64,000 nucleotides of DNA from Oscillospiraceae bacterium (GTDB lineage Bacteria; Bacillota; Clostridia; Oscillospirales; Acutalibacteraceae). The stretch spans positions 1 through 64,000 of the forward strand of contig JAIRPV010000006.1 in the NCBI GenBank assembly GCA_031256825.1. Reading direction: 5' to 3'. Position 1 is the stretch's first letter. Each line of letters starts with the position of its first letter. Both the position numbers and the translations under genes were made by a program. The notes beneath the pieces were generated by a model. The model did no database searches. It had not been told where the DNA came from and was given only the letters and a program-made list of their open reading frames with translations. Of this stretch, positions 17,510 through 26,900 are shown piece after piece.

Positions 17510-18547
17510 GTGAAAAAGATTTTACTTGGTTGCTTTGTATTTGTTTTGGTGCTGTTGTGTGCCTGCGGCGCGCCCGCTAACGCCGAGACCACCACCGCCG
17601 AGCGGCGCGCGGCTACCGTTGGCATTGACCTTGCCATCGATAGCGACAACTCCATCGCCGAAGCGAACGCCGTGGCCGAGGCCCTGTGCGCGCGGCTGGG
17701 CGAAGCCTACCCAGAGGTAGACTTTGTCGTGGCTGTCAACGGCACGCCCGCGCTCGAAACCAGCGACACCATCGCCGTGCCTGTGAACGGCATTATTACG
17801 CCCGAAAACCGCGCCGCGCTGCTCGATGAAGCCGCCGTGCAGGTGAGCGCGCAGCTGGAAAAATGGGGGTATGAAAGCGCCGTTGCTGCCGCAACCAGCA
17901 CAACTGGTGCCACAACAAAAACCGCTCCGTCTATCTCCGCCGTTGCTGCAACCATAAAACCAACTGCCACCACTACCCAAAAAGTCACGATCATGACGAA
18001 AAAAAACGAGACATCCCTGTCGGCGTCTCAATACCCCGAAACCTGGACTAACCCGCATGTAGATCTTATTGTCCCGCAGGGCGTTAGTGAATTCAACAGA
18101 TCCTTCGACTATAATCGCTTCACAGACTCACCATCTTTTGCAATTACCAACAACCAAGGAAAGCAGCTAATCATCAAACTCCGTCGTGCTGATCCAAACA
18201 AACCAGAAGAATCCTATGCGGATATCTATACTGACGAAAATGGAGATGACATTTGGGAATGGCGACAGGCTTTACAGGGTCGCGTTTCTTCGGATGAGCA
18301 GCTAGGGGCGTGGGAAGGGATGTTTCAAGTGCTACTTGACAGTAACTATAGCAGCCACTCTAGCACGGGTGCCAGTATACCAATCATTGATATCTATTGG
18401 ATAAAAGAAGATAACAGAGCTAGGATCAGAGGCGGTCTCGTAAAAAAACTCTCCGATTCCGATTACCAACGTCTACAAAGCGCCGGTAGCGGATTACATG
18501 TTTTTCGGGGCGTAAACGACAGTACGCCCGCAATCTATTACAAATGA
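17510..18547 (+). CDS. Putative lipoprotein of unknown function
   Basis: 345-residue exported protein. The N terminus MKKILLGCFVFVLVLLCAC contains a lipobox (LCAC, lipidated Cys around 19), so it should be anchored on the outer face of the membrane. Residues 35-125 form a compact alpha/beta-looking domain; a Thr/Ala-rich linker follows (about 127-165); then a second domain ends at IYYK. The first half is GC-rich with Ala/Glu codon bias, while the second half (from about 17,990) is clearly more AT-rich. No family recognised. GTG start with GAGGGTG just upstream. Confidence 0.7.
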   Translation: MKKILLGCFVFVLVLLCACGAPANAETTTAERRAATVGIDLAIDSDNSIAEANAVAEALCARLGEAYPEVDFVVAVNGTPALETSDTIAVPVNGIITPENRAALLDEAAVQVSAQLEKWGYESAVAAATSTTGATTKTAPSISAVAATIKPTATTTQKVTIMTKKNETSLSASQYPETWTNPHVDLIVPQGVSEFNRSFDYNRFTDSPSFAITNNQGKQLIIKLRRADPNKPEESYADIYTDENGDDIWEWRQALQGRVSSDEQLGAWEGMFQVLLDSNYSSHSSTGASIPIIDIYWIKEDNRARIRGGLVKKLSDSDYQRLQSAGSGLHVFRGVNDSTPAIYYK

Positions 18548-18611
18548 GGGACATAACAGAAGAACCCGCATCCAATGAAAATTTGCAGGCGCACGAAGCA
18601 CTATAGCTGGA

Positions 18612-19607
18612 CTATCCGGCGTCAATCGGCAAGCTCGGCACGGCATTGAGCGCCAGCCCGGCCACATGGCCCGCCAGATGCTCATAATAGCCCTGCGCGG
18701 CAATCATCGCCGCGTTGTCGCCGCAATAGCGCAATTCAGGCAGATAAAGCTCCAGCCCCCGTTCGGCACAGCGGCGCTGCATTTCCGCGCGTAAAACAGA
18801 ATTCGCGCTGACCCCGCCCGCCAAAACAATAACCCGGTAGTCCAGCGCCTCCGCCGCCCGCAGCGTATTTTGGCAAAGATAATCCGCCACGGCAAACTGA
18901 AAGGAGGCCGCGAAATCCCGCTCCCTGCCGTTGGCTTCCTGCCGCTTGTTGAGAGCGGCAGTTTTCAGGCCGCTGAAGCTGAAATCATAAGGGTGGCCGG
19001 CCACTTTGGGCCTTGGGAATCGGAACGCCCCCGCTTCGCCGCCCCGGCCCAACGCATCCAGGTGCGGCCCGCCGGGATAGGGCAGCCCCAGCATGCGGGC
19101 GGTTTTGTCGAGCGCTTCGCCCGCAGCGTCGTCGCGCGTGCGGCCCACAGCGCGGAACGTAGTGTAATCCAATACTTCCACAATATGCGTGTGCCCGCCG
19201 GAGACAATCAGGCTCAAAAATGGCGGCGCAAGTTCCTCGTTTGTGAGATAATTCGCCGCAACATGCCCTCGCAAATGGTGCACGGGAATCAGCGGTTTTT
19301 GCCCCGCAAAAGCCAGCCCTTTGGCAAAGTTCAGGCCTACCAGCAGCGCACCAACAAGCCCCGGCGCGAACGTAACGGCCACGGCGTCAATTTCCGCCAT
19401 GCTGAGTTGCGCCTGCCGCAGCGCCTCTTCCGTCACAGCGCTGATGGCCTCCGCGTGCATGCGCGAAGCAATTTCCGGCACCACGCCGCCATAAATTTTG
19501 TGGGCCTCAATCTGGCTTGCCACCATATTAGAAAGCATCTGCCGCCCGTCTTCCACAACGGCGGCGGCTGTTTCGTCGCAGGAGGATTCGATTCCCAAAA
19601 TGCGCAT
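18612..19607 (-). CDS. tsaD: tRNA N6-adenosine threonylcarbamoyltransferase TsaD
   Basis: 331-residue universal enzyme that transfers threonylcarbamoyl to A37 of ANN-decoding tRNAs, working with TsaB, TsaC and TsaE. Seen: GIESSCDETAAAVV start, HLRGHVAANYL metal-binding histidines, VSGGHTHIVEV, and LAGGVSANSVLR. ATG 19607 follows AAGGAAG; the longer open frame to 19667 has no ribosome site. It lies 49 bases behind the phosphatase-RimI gene, a frequent rimI-tsaD pairing. TsaB and TsaE are not in this window. Confidence 0.96.
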   Translation of the reverse strand: MRILGIESSCDETAAAVVEDGRQMLSNMVASQIEAHKIYGGVVPEIASRMHAEAISAVTEEALRQAQLSMAEIDAVAVTFAPGLVGALLVGLNFAKGLAFAGQKPLIPVHHLRGHVAANYLTNEELAPPFLSLIVSGGHTHIVEVLDYTTFRAVGRTRDDAAGEALDKTARMLGLPYPGGPHLDALGRGGEAGAFRFPRPKVAGHPYDFSFSGLKTAALNKRQEANGRERDFAASFQFAVADYLCQNTLRAAEALDYRVIVLAGGVSANSVLRAEMQRRCAERGLELYLPELRYCGDNAAMIAAQGYYEHLAGHVAGLALNAVPSLPIDAG

Positions 19608-19656
19608 ATCAGCTTCCTTTCCAGAATTCCCACAGCGAGGGCGTTTCAGGGCAAAT

Positions 19657-20493
19657 CTATTCAACAAACATTGTCATCAAGATCGCGTCCTCCGTCGGGG
19701 AGGAATAAAATCCCTTGCGGCGGCCCACTTCCCGGTATCCCCGCGCAGCGTAAAGCGCCCGCGCCGGGCTGCTTTCGCGCACCTCCAGGTGAATGACCCC
19801 GCAACCGCGCAAGATTGCCCCCTGCTCAGCCCGGGCCAAGAGCGCGCTGCCAATGCCTTGCCGCTGCCGCGCGGGGAAAACCGCCACATCGTCCACAAAG
19901 GCTTCGTCCGCAATTTCGTCCACAATAATAAACCCGGCCATTTCTCTGCCCGTCAGCGCCGCAAGCGCGCGAGCGTGGCCCGTGCCAAGCTTTTCGCGCA
20001 GCCGAACCTCGCTCGCCGGCGGCTGGAACACAGCCCGTTCCAGCGCCGCCATAGCGGGCAAAAACGCATCCTCCACCGGGGCGATATGGCAACGGGCGTG
20101 CAGATCCTTTCTCAGCCCCGGCATGGCCGCCCGCATTTGTTCCGCGCAGGCCCGGTATTCCTCCGGCGCGCCGCCATACGGATCGGCTACGCCACCGCCC
20201 AGCACGCGCAGCCTTTCTTCCGGCAGGGCCAGCCGCCGCGCGTGCCTTGCCGAAAGACAAATCACCCGGTCGGCGGCCTTCAAAAGCGCCGGCGTGAGCT
20301 GTCGGCTCCTGTGCCCGGATAAGTCCACGCCGAACGCTTCGGCAAGGGCCAGCATATTCGGCGAAGCAGGCAGTCCCGCCGCGGCGCAAAGCCCCGCGCT
20401 TTCCGCGTGGTCGTGCGGAGCCAGCTTCGCATATAACGCCGCCGCCATGGGGCTGCGGCAGGTGTTGCCGGTGCAAAGGAAGAGAACATTCAT
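19657..20493 (-). CDS. Low-molecular-weight tyrosine phosphatase fused to RimI-like acetyltransferase
   Basis: 278-residue two-domain protein. Residues 1-130 are a LMW protein-tyrosine phosphatase: CTGNTCRS (Cys7 nucleophile, Arg13) and DPYGG with the general acid Asp104. Residues about 136-278 are a GNAT domain: DVAVFPARQRQGIGSALL is the acetyl-CoA loop, and ALYAARGYREVGRRKGFY the C-terminal part typical of RimI (N-acetylation of ribosomal protein S18). There is no stop or ribosome site between the halves. ATG 20493 is chosen because the longer upstream frame is a shadow of the neighbouring gene. Placement next to tsaD supports the RimI assignment. Confidence 0.88.
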   Translation of the reverse strand: MNVLFLCTGNTCRSPMAAALYAKLAPHDHAESAGLCAAAGLPASPNMLALAEAFGVDLSGHRSRQLTPALLKAADRVICLSARHARRLALPEERLRVLGGGVADPYGGAPEEYRACAEQMRAAMPGLRKDLHARCHIAPVEDAFLPAMAALERAVFQPPASEVRLREKLGTGHARALAALTGREMAGFIIVDEIADEAFVDDVAVFPARQRQGIGSALLARAEQGAILRGCGVIHLEVRESSPARALYAARGYREVGRRKGFYSSPTEDAILMTMFVE

Positions 20494-20507
20494 GCTTGTT
20501 TCTCCAT

Positions 20508-21185
20508 TCAGACGACATAGCGATAGATTGCCAAACATTGCAGCGCGCTGCCCGCCACAACAAACACATGGTAAACCGTGTGGATATATGGCACTTTCCA
20601 CTTTTTCCCCAGCGCGTATAGCCCCGCGCCCGCCGTATCGAGCACGCCGCTCAATGCCAGAAGTACCATGCACATGGCGGGCATCGTTTTTAGCATGGTG
20701 GGAATCGCCATCACCACAGCCCAGCCCATCACCAGATAACAGGCCATTTCGAGCTTCGAAAAACGCTTCAGATCTACCATGCTCAGCACAATGCCCAATA
20801 TCCCCGTGCCCCAAACCACCAGCGTGATGGCCGTGCGCAGCCAGCCGTGCAGCACAATAAACGCGAACGGCGTATATGTCCCGGCGATCAGCAGATAAAT
20901 CGAGCAATGATCCATAACCCGCAGATAGCGCTTTGCCTTGCAGACTTTTATGCCGTGATACACCGCCGAGTTGGTATAGAGCAGGATTGCCGAAAGCCCG
21001 AACAAAATAACGCTGAGCAGCGCAACGGCGCCCTTCGCTTTTAAAATGAGCAGCACCAGCGCCGCTGCGGAAAGCGCGGCCCCCAGCCCATGCGTTATGC
21101 TGTTCCAGATTTCCTCGCTCAAAGTATATACCGGCAGCCCCAGCGCCTCAATGCGCGCCAGCCTTGCCTCTTTTGCTGTTGGCAT
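20508..21185 (-). CDS. Hemolysin III / YqfA family membrane protein
   Basis: 225-residue protein with seven predicted helices of the PAQR/HlyIII superfamily. Conserved metal-site residues appear in NSITHGLGA, SAVYHGI, MDHCSIYLLIAGTYTPF and HTVYHVFVV. The role in bacteria is not well settled (possible membrane-lipid hydrolase). ATG 21185 follows AGGAG by 8 bases; the open frame to 21257 is less likely. It is first of a probable three-gene run with the phosphatase-RimI and tsaD genes (14-base gap). Confidence 0.9.
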   Translation of the reverse strand: MPTAKEARLARIEALGLPVYTLSEEIWNSITHGLGAALSAAALVLLILKAKGAVALLSVILFGLSAILLYTNSAVYHGIKVCKAKRYLRVMDHCSIYLLIAGTYTPFAFIVLHGWLRTAITLVVWGTGILGIVLSMVDLKRFSKLEMACYLVMGWAVVMAIPTMLKTMPAMCMVLLALSGVLDTAGAGLYALGKKWKVPYIHTVYHVFVVAGSALQCLAIYRYVV

Positions 21186-21302
21186 CGCTCTCACTCCTTC
21201 TTGCGCCATAAAATCAGGACGGCCCGCAGGCCGCCCCCACATAATATTATTATACACTCGCTTCGCCGGTATGTCAATCGGAAATCCAACAGATTGCTCT
21301 CC

Positions 21303-22796
21303 TTAAGCCGTCTGCCGCCGCTTTGCCTTGCCGGCAATTGCGCTCACAAGAAAGCACACCGCCACGGAACTCGCCATCGCCACCACGGCGTATTGCGGGC
21401 CATACCCCATCAGAGCGGCCACGCGCGCGCTTGTGGAACCGAACACGTTCATCAGCTTGCTGACGGCCGGCACCAGCGCGATACAAAAACCTGTGGCAAT
21501 GCCCGCCCAAGCGCCGGTCTTGTTGGCGCCCTTGTAGTAGAGCGAAAGCGCGTAGGGCGCAAGGAACGAGCCCGAGAGAATCCCCCAGCTGTAGCTCATC
21601 AAATCGAGAATCGGCGTGTGGCTGTTGGCCACAAAATAAGAGACAATAACGAATACAACACATACTATTTTAATACCCCAGGAAAGCGACTTCTCTTTTG
21701 TTCTGGGTACCAGCGTGGCGAAGAAATCCTTAACCAGCGTTGCGGCCGCCGTCAGCGTCACCGAGCACAGCGTACTGACAGAGGCCGCCAACAGCAAAAC
21801 AATGACGATCCCCAGCAATATCGATGGTATGTTCGCCAGCTTCAGCATGGTTGGCACAATGTAATCTTTAAAGGTTGCCCCAAACGCATCGCTCAATTTT
21901 TCGTAGTCCCCCGGACGGAAAAACAAGTGGCACAGCGATCCGATAAAATAGCCGCCGCCCGCCACCAGCAGCGAAAAGAGCGTCGAGATCCAAATACCCC
22001 GCCGAGCCTGTTCATCGCTTTTGATTGCGAAGTACTTTTGGATCATGTGCGGCAACCCCCATGTGCCGAAAGACGTCATTAGCACCAGCGAAACCAGCGC
22101 CCACCACTGTTTGCCGTTAAGCGACGGCAAGCCCTCCGCCGTTTTCGCGTAGGCCGCCAGCCCCGCCAAACCGCCGACGGCCTGGCTGCGCACCACAAAA
22201 AAGAGGAGCAGCGCAACGCCCGCCATCATGATGATGCCCTGCACAAAATCTGCCCTGGCCTGCACAAGATATCCGCCGAAAAGCAGCAGCAACGCGCCCA
22301 GAACGGCAATAATGATCATGAACACCGTGTCGTCGATTCCAAGCAGCACCCGCGCAATGCTCCCCAGGCCCTTGTAAACCGAAGCCGAGTAGGGAATCAG
22401 GAAGATGAACACCACAATGCACGCGAATAGCCGCATCGCCCGGCTGCCGTAGCGCTTTTCCAAAAATTCAGGCATGGTATGTAACCCCATCTCCGCCGCC
22501 GCTTTGCGCGTGCGCCGGGCCAACAGCAGCCATGCCAGCAACGTGCCGAACACCATGTTCCCCAGCCCCGCTATGATGCCCCATAGCCCAAAGCCGTAGC
22601 CTGTGGAACCCGCATAGCCCACGAACATTACGGCGGAAAAATAGGCGGTGCCGTAGCTGAGCGCTGAAAGCCAGGCCCCCATCTTCCGCCCGCCAACAGT
22701 AATATCCGCCACGCTTTTGCTGCTGCGTCCCGTAAAAATGCCGATTGCCACCAAAAGCGCAATGTAAATCCCAATGGTAACCCAAGTTGCCGTCAT
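21303..22796 (-). CDS. Sodium:solute symporter (SSS family)
   Basis: 497-residue symporter with about 13 membrane helices. The N-terminal half shows the family pattern (FTGRSSKSVADITVGGRKMG, LSYGTAYFSAVMFVGYAGS), and VSTLCSVTLTAAATLVKDF matches the sodium-site helix 8 region. The substrate is not predictable here. ATG 22796 is chosen because the ribosome site GAAAGGTG is too close to the ATG nine bases upstream. Confidence 0.92.
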   Translation of the reverse strand: MTATWVTIGIYIALLVAIGIFTGRSSKSVADITVGGRKMGAWLSALSYGTAYFSAVMFVGYAGSTGYGFGLWGIIAGLGNMVFGTLLAWLLLARRTRKAAAEMGLHTMPEFLEKRYGSRAMRLFACIVVFIFLIPYSASVYKGLGSIARVLLGIDDTVFMIIIAVLGALLLLFGGYLVQARADFVQGIIMMAGVALLLFFVVRSQAVGGLAGLAAYAKTAEGLPSLNGKQWWALVSLVLMTSFGTWGLPHMIQKYFAIKSDEQARRGIWISTLFSLLVAGGGYFIGSLCHLFFRPGDYEKLSDAFGATFKDYIVPTMLKLANIPSILLGIVIVLLLAASVSTLCSVTLTAAATLVKDFFATLVPRTKEKSLSWGIKIVCVVFVIVSYFVANSHTPILDLMSYSWGILSGSFLAPYALSLYYKGANKTGAWAGIATGFCIALVPAVSKLMNVFGSTSARVAALMGYGPQYAVVAMASSVAVCFLVSAIAGKAKRRQTA

Positions 22797-22827
22797 CCCA
22801 ATCATCACCTTTCGCTTGAACCCGTTT

Positions 22828-22853
22828 GCTTTAGCGGTTAAAAGCGCTAAAGC
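22828..22853 (-). promoter_or_regulatory. Inverted repeat in the symporter leader
   Basis: Perfect 9-bp arms GCTTTAGCG / CGCTAAAGC separated by eight bases, directly downstream of the promoter and about 30 bases before the start codon. It could be a repressor operator or an RNA hairpin; no regulator is adjacent. Confidence 0.5.
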
Positions 22854-22862
22854 ACTATCTAT

Positions 22863-22891
22863 ATTATACCATAATTCATTGCAAATGTCAA
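22863..22891 (-). promoter_or_regulatory. Strong sigma-A promoter of the symporter
   Basis: Minus-strand consensus TTGACA (22886-22891) and TATAAT (22863-22868), 17-bp spacing. Confidence 0.9.
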
Positions 22892-22904
22892 CCGTTTTTT
22901 GAAA

Positions 22905-23486
22905 TATTGCCGCTGCGCGGGCCGCGGCAGCTTTTTTCGTTGCAAAACGAAAATTCGCCTGCAAAAAGATAGCAAAAGGGCCGGAATCCGCAACAAAGGA
23001 ATGACAGATATTTGTGCGAATTTAGAAATATCAACATCAAAAATGTCTCAAAGTCGTTTGAAAAACAGGCGCATTCAAAATCGATATTTTTCTGATTCAG
23101 AAATTCAATCCGATTACATAATGTAACACTTGTTACAAACGCGTTCGTTGGGCCTTCTTTTCGCTTCTTCACGGAAAAGGAAAAAATTCATCGTATAATT
23201 TACTTTAATTACCAATGGTAGAGATATATGGGATAAACAGGCTGAAAAACAAGGTGAATTTTCCACAAATTAGAAATTGCCGGTTTGTTATTCTTTTAAG
23301 TGACGAAAGTTCTCAAAATGCAAATGATTGGGAATAACTCCCTATTTGTTGCAATATGTTACCAATACGCCATCCTATTTCAGGGATCTTGTTCCCAAAA
23401 ATCGGAATACAATCCCGAAACTTCCCAATAAAATCCTCAATATGTCAATGTTAAGAAAAAAATTTTTATATTTTTTTGAAAAAAGC
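22905..23486. other. AT-rich non-coding island
   Basis: About 580 bases with no credible gene, far more AT-rich than the flanks. It begins with a GC-rich hairpin followed by T6 on the plus strand (about 22,911-22,937), which looks like a terminator with no visible plus-strand gene before it. It contains the perfect inverted repeat TGTAACA-CT-TGTTACA (23,122-23,137) and a TATAAT near 23,195. Open frames here lack ribosome sites and sensible composition. Confidence 0.5.
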
Positions 23487-23514
23487 TTGCATTCTTCCGA
23501 TTTTATGCTATAAT
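23487..23514 (+). promoter_or_regulatory. Promoter of the 69-aa gene
   Basis: TTGCAT (23487-23492) and TATAAT (23509-23514), 16-bp spacing. Confidence 0.75.
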
Positions 23515-23583
23515 ATGTAGTACGGACACGCGTTGAAAGACTACTTCGTGAAATCGCTCGATTACCAAAGAGGAGGAAGAAAA

Positions 23584-23793
23584 ATGAAAAGATTTGTAAA
23601 CACTTCAGGACGGGAACTGGTGATCTATGCAGACAGCAAGTTTTCCACCAAAGTTGGCGTACTCTATCGCGACAGCGCCTGCTACTGTATCATGGAACAG
23701 GACGATGCGGTGGTGGTACTGTATAAAGTATCCTCTAACGGGGTGTTCAAGGTCGGCTTCACCGACTACCTCCTCGGGGTACAGGATGCCTAA
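23584..23793 (+). CDS. Small conserved-looking protein, 69 aa, function unknown
   Basis: Compact soluble protein beginning MKRFVNTSGRELVIYADSK and rich in short beta strands (VGVLYR, CYCIMEQ, AVVVLYKV, VFKVGF), suggesting an SH3-like or small beta-barrel fold; this is inference from pattern only. ATG 23584 is preceded by AGAGGAGG at good spacing, with its own promoter and a strong terminator directly after, so it is a monocistronic and probably well expressed gene. No family recognised. Confidence 0.65.
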   Translation: MKRFVNTSGRELVIYADSKFSTKVGVLYRDSACYCIMEQDDAVVVLYKVSSNGVFKVGFTDYLLGVQDA

Positions 23794-23823
23794 CGGGGCG
23801 AACCGCGCCGGATGTCCAAAAAA

Positions 23824-23857
23824 GCGGAGACCGAGCTGATTCGGTCTCTGTTTTTTG
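23824..23857 (+). terminator. Rho-independent terminator of the 69-aa gene
   Basis: Perfect 8-bp stem GAGACCGA / TCGGTCTC (23827-23834, 23841-23848) with a six-base loop, followed by six T. Confidence 0.9.
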
Positions 23858-23871
23858 CTTTTAATTTTTCC

Positions 23872-23900
23872 TTGCATTGCGCGGGAAGATGCGGTATAAT
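23872..23900 (+). promoter_or_regulatory. Sigma-A promoter of dnaE
   Basis: TTGCAT (23872-23877) and TATAAT (23895-23900), 17-bp spacing, 23 bases before the dnaE start. Confidence 0.85.
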
Positions 23901-23923
23901 TAGAAAAAACGAGGGAGGCCGCC

Positions 23924-26900
23924 ATGCCCTTCACCCACCTCCATGTCCATACCGAATATAGTTTGCTCGACGGCGCATGCCGGCTAGGGCCGCTGCTGGA
24001 TCGTGCGAAGGCCCTGGGGCAGAATGCGATGGCCATTACCGACCATGGCAATCTTTACGGCGCAATCGATTTTTACCGCGCGGCGCGGGAGCGCGGTATC
24101 AAGCCCATTCTCGGCTGCGAGTGCTATGTGGCCGCACGCACGCGGCAAGAGAAAGACAAAACGCTCGATAGCAAGCGCTATCACCTGATTTTGCTGTGCG
24201 CAAACGAAACCGGCTGGAAGAACCTCATGGCGTTGGTCAGCGAGGCCTGGGTAACGGGCTTCTATACCAAGCCGCGCATTGATCACGCGCTGCTGGAACA
24301 ATACCACGAAGGATTGATCTGCCTTTCCGCCTGCCTTGCCGGCGAAATTCCCCAAGCCCTGCTCAATGGCAACTATGCCCAGGCAAAAGAATTGGCAATT
24401 TGGTACAGGGATTTATTTGGAAAGGAAAATTTTTACGTTGAAGTGCAAAACCACGGCATGGAAGAGCAGCTGCGCATCCTGCCGCAGTTGATACGCCTTG
24501 CCCAAGAGACCGGCGTTGGGCTGGTTGCCACAAACGATGTGCACTATATTGAGCGGGCCGACGCAAAAGTGCAGCAGTTGCTGATCTGCATCCAGACCAA
24601 CCATGTGCTGGGCGAAGCCACGGGGCTGGAATTTGGCACGGAAGAGTTTTATTTGAAGGGCGAAGAAGAGATGGCCGCCCTCTTCCGGGAGATCCCCGAA
24701 GCACTCTCCAACACCGAACAGATTGCGGAACGCTGCCATGTGGAAATCGAGTTCGGCAACACCAAACTGCCCTATGTGGACATCCAGTCTCATGAGGATC
24801 ATTTTAGTTATTTCCGGCGCCAGTGCGAGCACGGCCTTGTCGCGCGCTGCGGCAGCGATGTGCCGCAGGCGTATCAAGACCGCCTTGCCTATGAGCTGGA
24901 TGTAATCCGTCGCATGGGCTATGTGGATTATTATCTCATTGTGCACGATTTCATTGCCTACGCAAAATCCAGGGGTATTCCCGTTGGCCCCGGGCGCGGC
25001 TCGGGCGCCGGCAGCCTGGCCGCTTATTGCGTTGGCATCACAAACGTTGACCCGATGCAATACCAGTTGCTGTTTGAGCGTTTTTTGAACCCCGAGCGGG
25101 TGAGCATGCCCGATTTTGATATTGATTTCTGTTATGAGCGCCGCGGCGAGGTCATCGATTACGTCATCGAAAAATATGGCGCAGATCACGTGGCGCAGAT
25201 CGTCACCTTCGGCACCATGGCGGCCCGGGCCGCCCTGCGCGACGTAGGCCGCGCGTTGGGCATGCCCTACGGCACGGTGGATACCATCGCAAAACTCGTG
25301 CCCTACGAGCTGAAAATGTCGCTGGGAAAAGCGCTGGAGCAATCGTCTGACCTGAAACAGATGTATGAGGGCGATCCCCAGGTAAAAGAACTGGTTGACA
25401 TGGCAAAAAAAGTGGAGGGCATGCCGCGCCATGCCAGCACCCACGCGGCGGGCGTCGTCATCACCCGCGACCCCGTGCACACCTATGTGCCCCTTGCGCG
25501 CAATGACGAAAGCATCGTAACGCAATTCCCCATGACAACGCTGGAAGAGCTGGGCTTGCTGAAAATTGATTTTTTGGGATTGCGCACCCTGACCGTTATC
25601 CACGACGCGGAAGAAATGGCGCGGGGCGAATGCCCCGGCTTCTCTGTCGAGCATATCCCCACGGACGACGCGGCGACCTTCCGCATGCTGGGCCAGGGCC
25701 TGACCGAAGGCGTGTTCCAGTTCGAGTCCGCGGGCGTGCGCGGTGTGCTGCAAAGCCTTGGCCCCCAAAGCATCGAAGACCTGACGGCTGTTACTTCGCT
25801 TTACCGCCCCGGGCCGATGGAATCCATTCCCGCCTACATCGAAAACCGCCACCATCCGGAAAAGATCGCATACGCCGCGCCGCAGCTGCGGCCCATCATG
25901 GAAGTGACTTACGGTGTTCTGATCTATCAGGAGCAAGTGATGCAGGTGTTCCGGGAACTTGCCGGCTATTCCCTGGGAAGGGCCGACATCGTCCGTCGGG
26001 CTATGAGCAAAAAAAAGCACAAGGTGCTCGAACAAGAGCGCGGCACGTTCGTTGCGGGTTGCGGCAAGAACCACATCCCTCCTGTTGTCGCCAATAAAAT
26101 TTTTGACGACATGACCAGCTTTGCCAGCTACGCGTTCAATAAAAGCCACGCTGCGGCCTATGCCTTCGTCGCCTACCAGACCGCCTATCTGAAGTGCCAT
26201 TACCCAAAGGCGTTTTTGGCGGCGCTGCTCAGTTCCGTCATCGAGTCCAGCGGAAAAGTGGCCGAATATGCCGCCGAGTGCGCGAAGCAAAACATAGCCC
26301 TGCTGCCGCCGAGCGTCAACCGTTCCGGGGTTAAGTTTGTCACCGAAGGCGAGGGCATTCGGTTTGGCCTGCTGGGCATCAAAAACTTGGGCAATGGCTT
26401 TATTTGCGCCATTCTTAGCGAACGCGGGGCCAACGGGGCATATACTTCGCTTTATGATTTCCTCCAGCGCATGCAAGCGCGTGCCGAGTTCAACCGACGC
26501 GCCGTGGAATCGCTCATCAAAGCGGGCGCGCTCGATGGCCTCGGCAATAACCGGCGCGAAATGATGATGGCGCTGCCCAGCTTTTTGGGGCAGCTTGAAA
26601 CCGCCGCCCGCTGTAATGTGGAAGGGCAGGTAGGCTTCTTTGAACTGCTGGGAGCAAAAGACTCCGCCGAACCGCAGGCCGCGCCGCAGCAAGAGTTTTC
26701 CCACACGGACTTGCTGGCTTTTGAAAAAGAGACGGTTGGCTTTTATCTTTCCGGGCATCCGCTGTCGCATCTGGAGCAGGCTGCGCGGCGGCTCCAATCG
26801 GCGCGCAGCGTCGATCTGCTCGACCCGGCAAACGAAACCGGGCAGGGGAATTATCGCGACAACGACGAGGTGCGGTTGTTGTGCGTGATCACCGGCGTGA

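Noticed and set aside
22888-23172. Possible 94-aa gene in the AT-rich island
   Set aside because: No ribosome site, random residue composition, and it would run through the GC-rich hairpin.
22905-23486. AT-rich island as replication origin
   Set aside because: No cluster of TTATNCACA boxes and no dnaA, dnaN or other origin genes nearby; only one loose TTTTCCACA match.
24413-26797. 794-codon minus-strand open frame
   Set aside because: It is entirely antisense to dnaE; residues are His/Gly/Gln-rich shadow composition, with no ribosome site.
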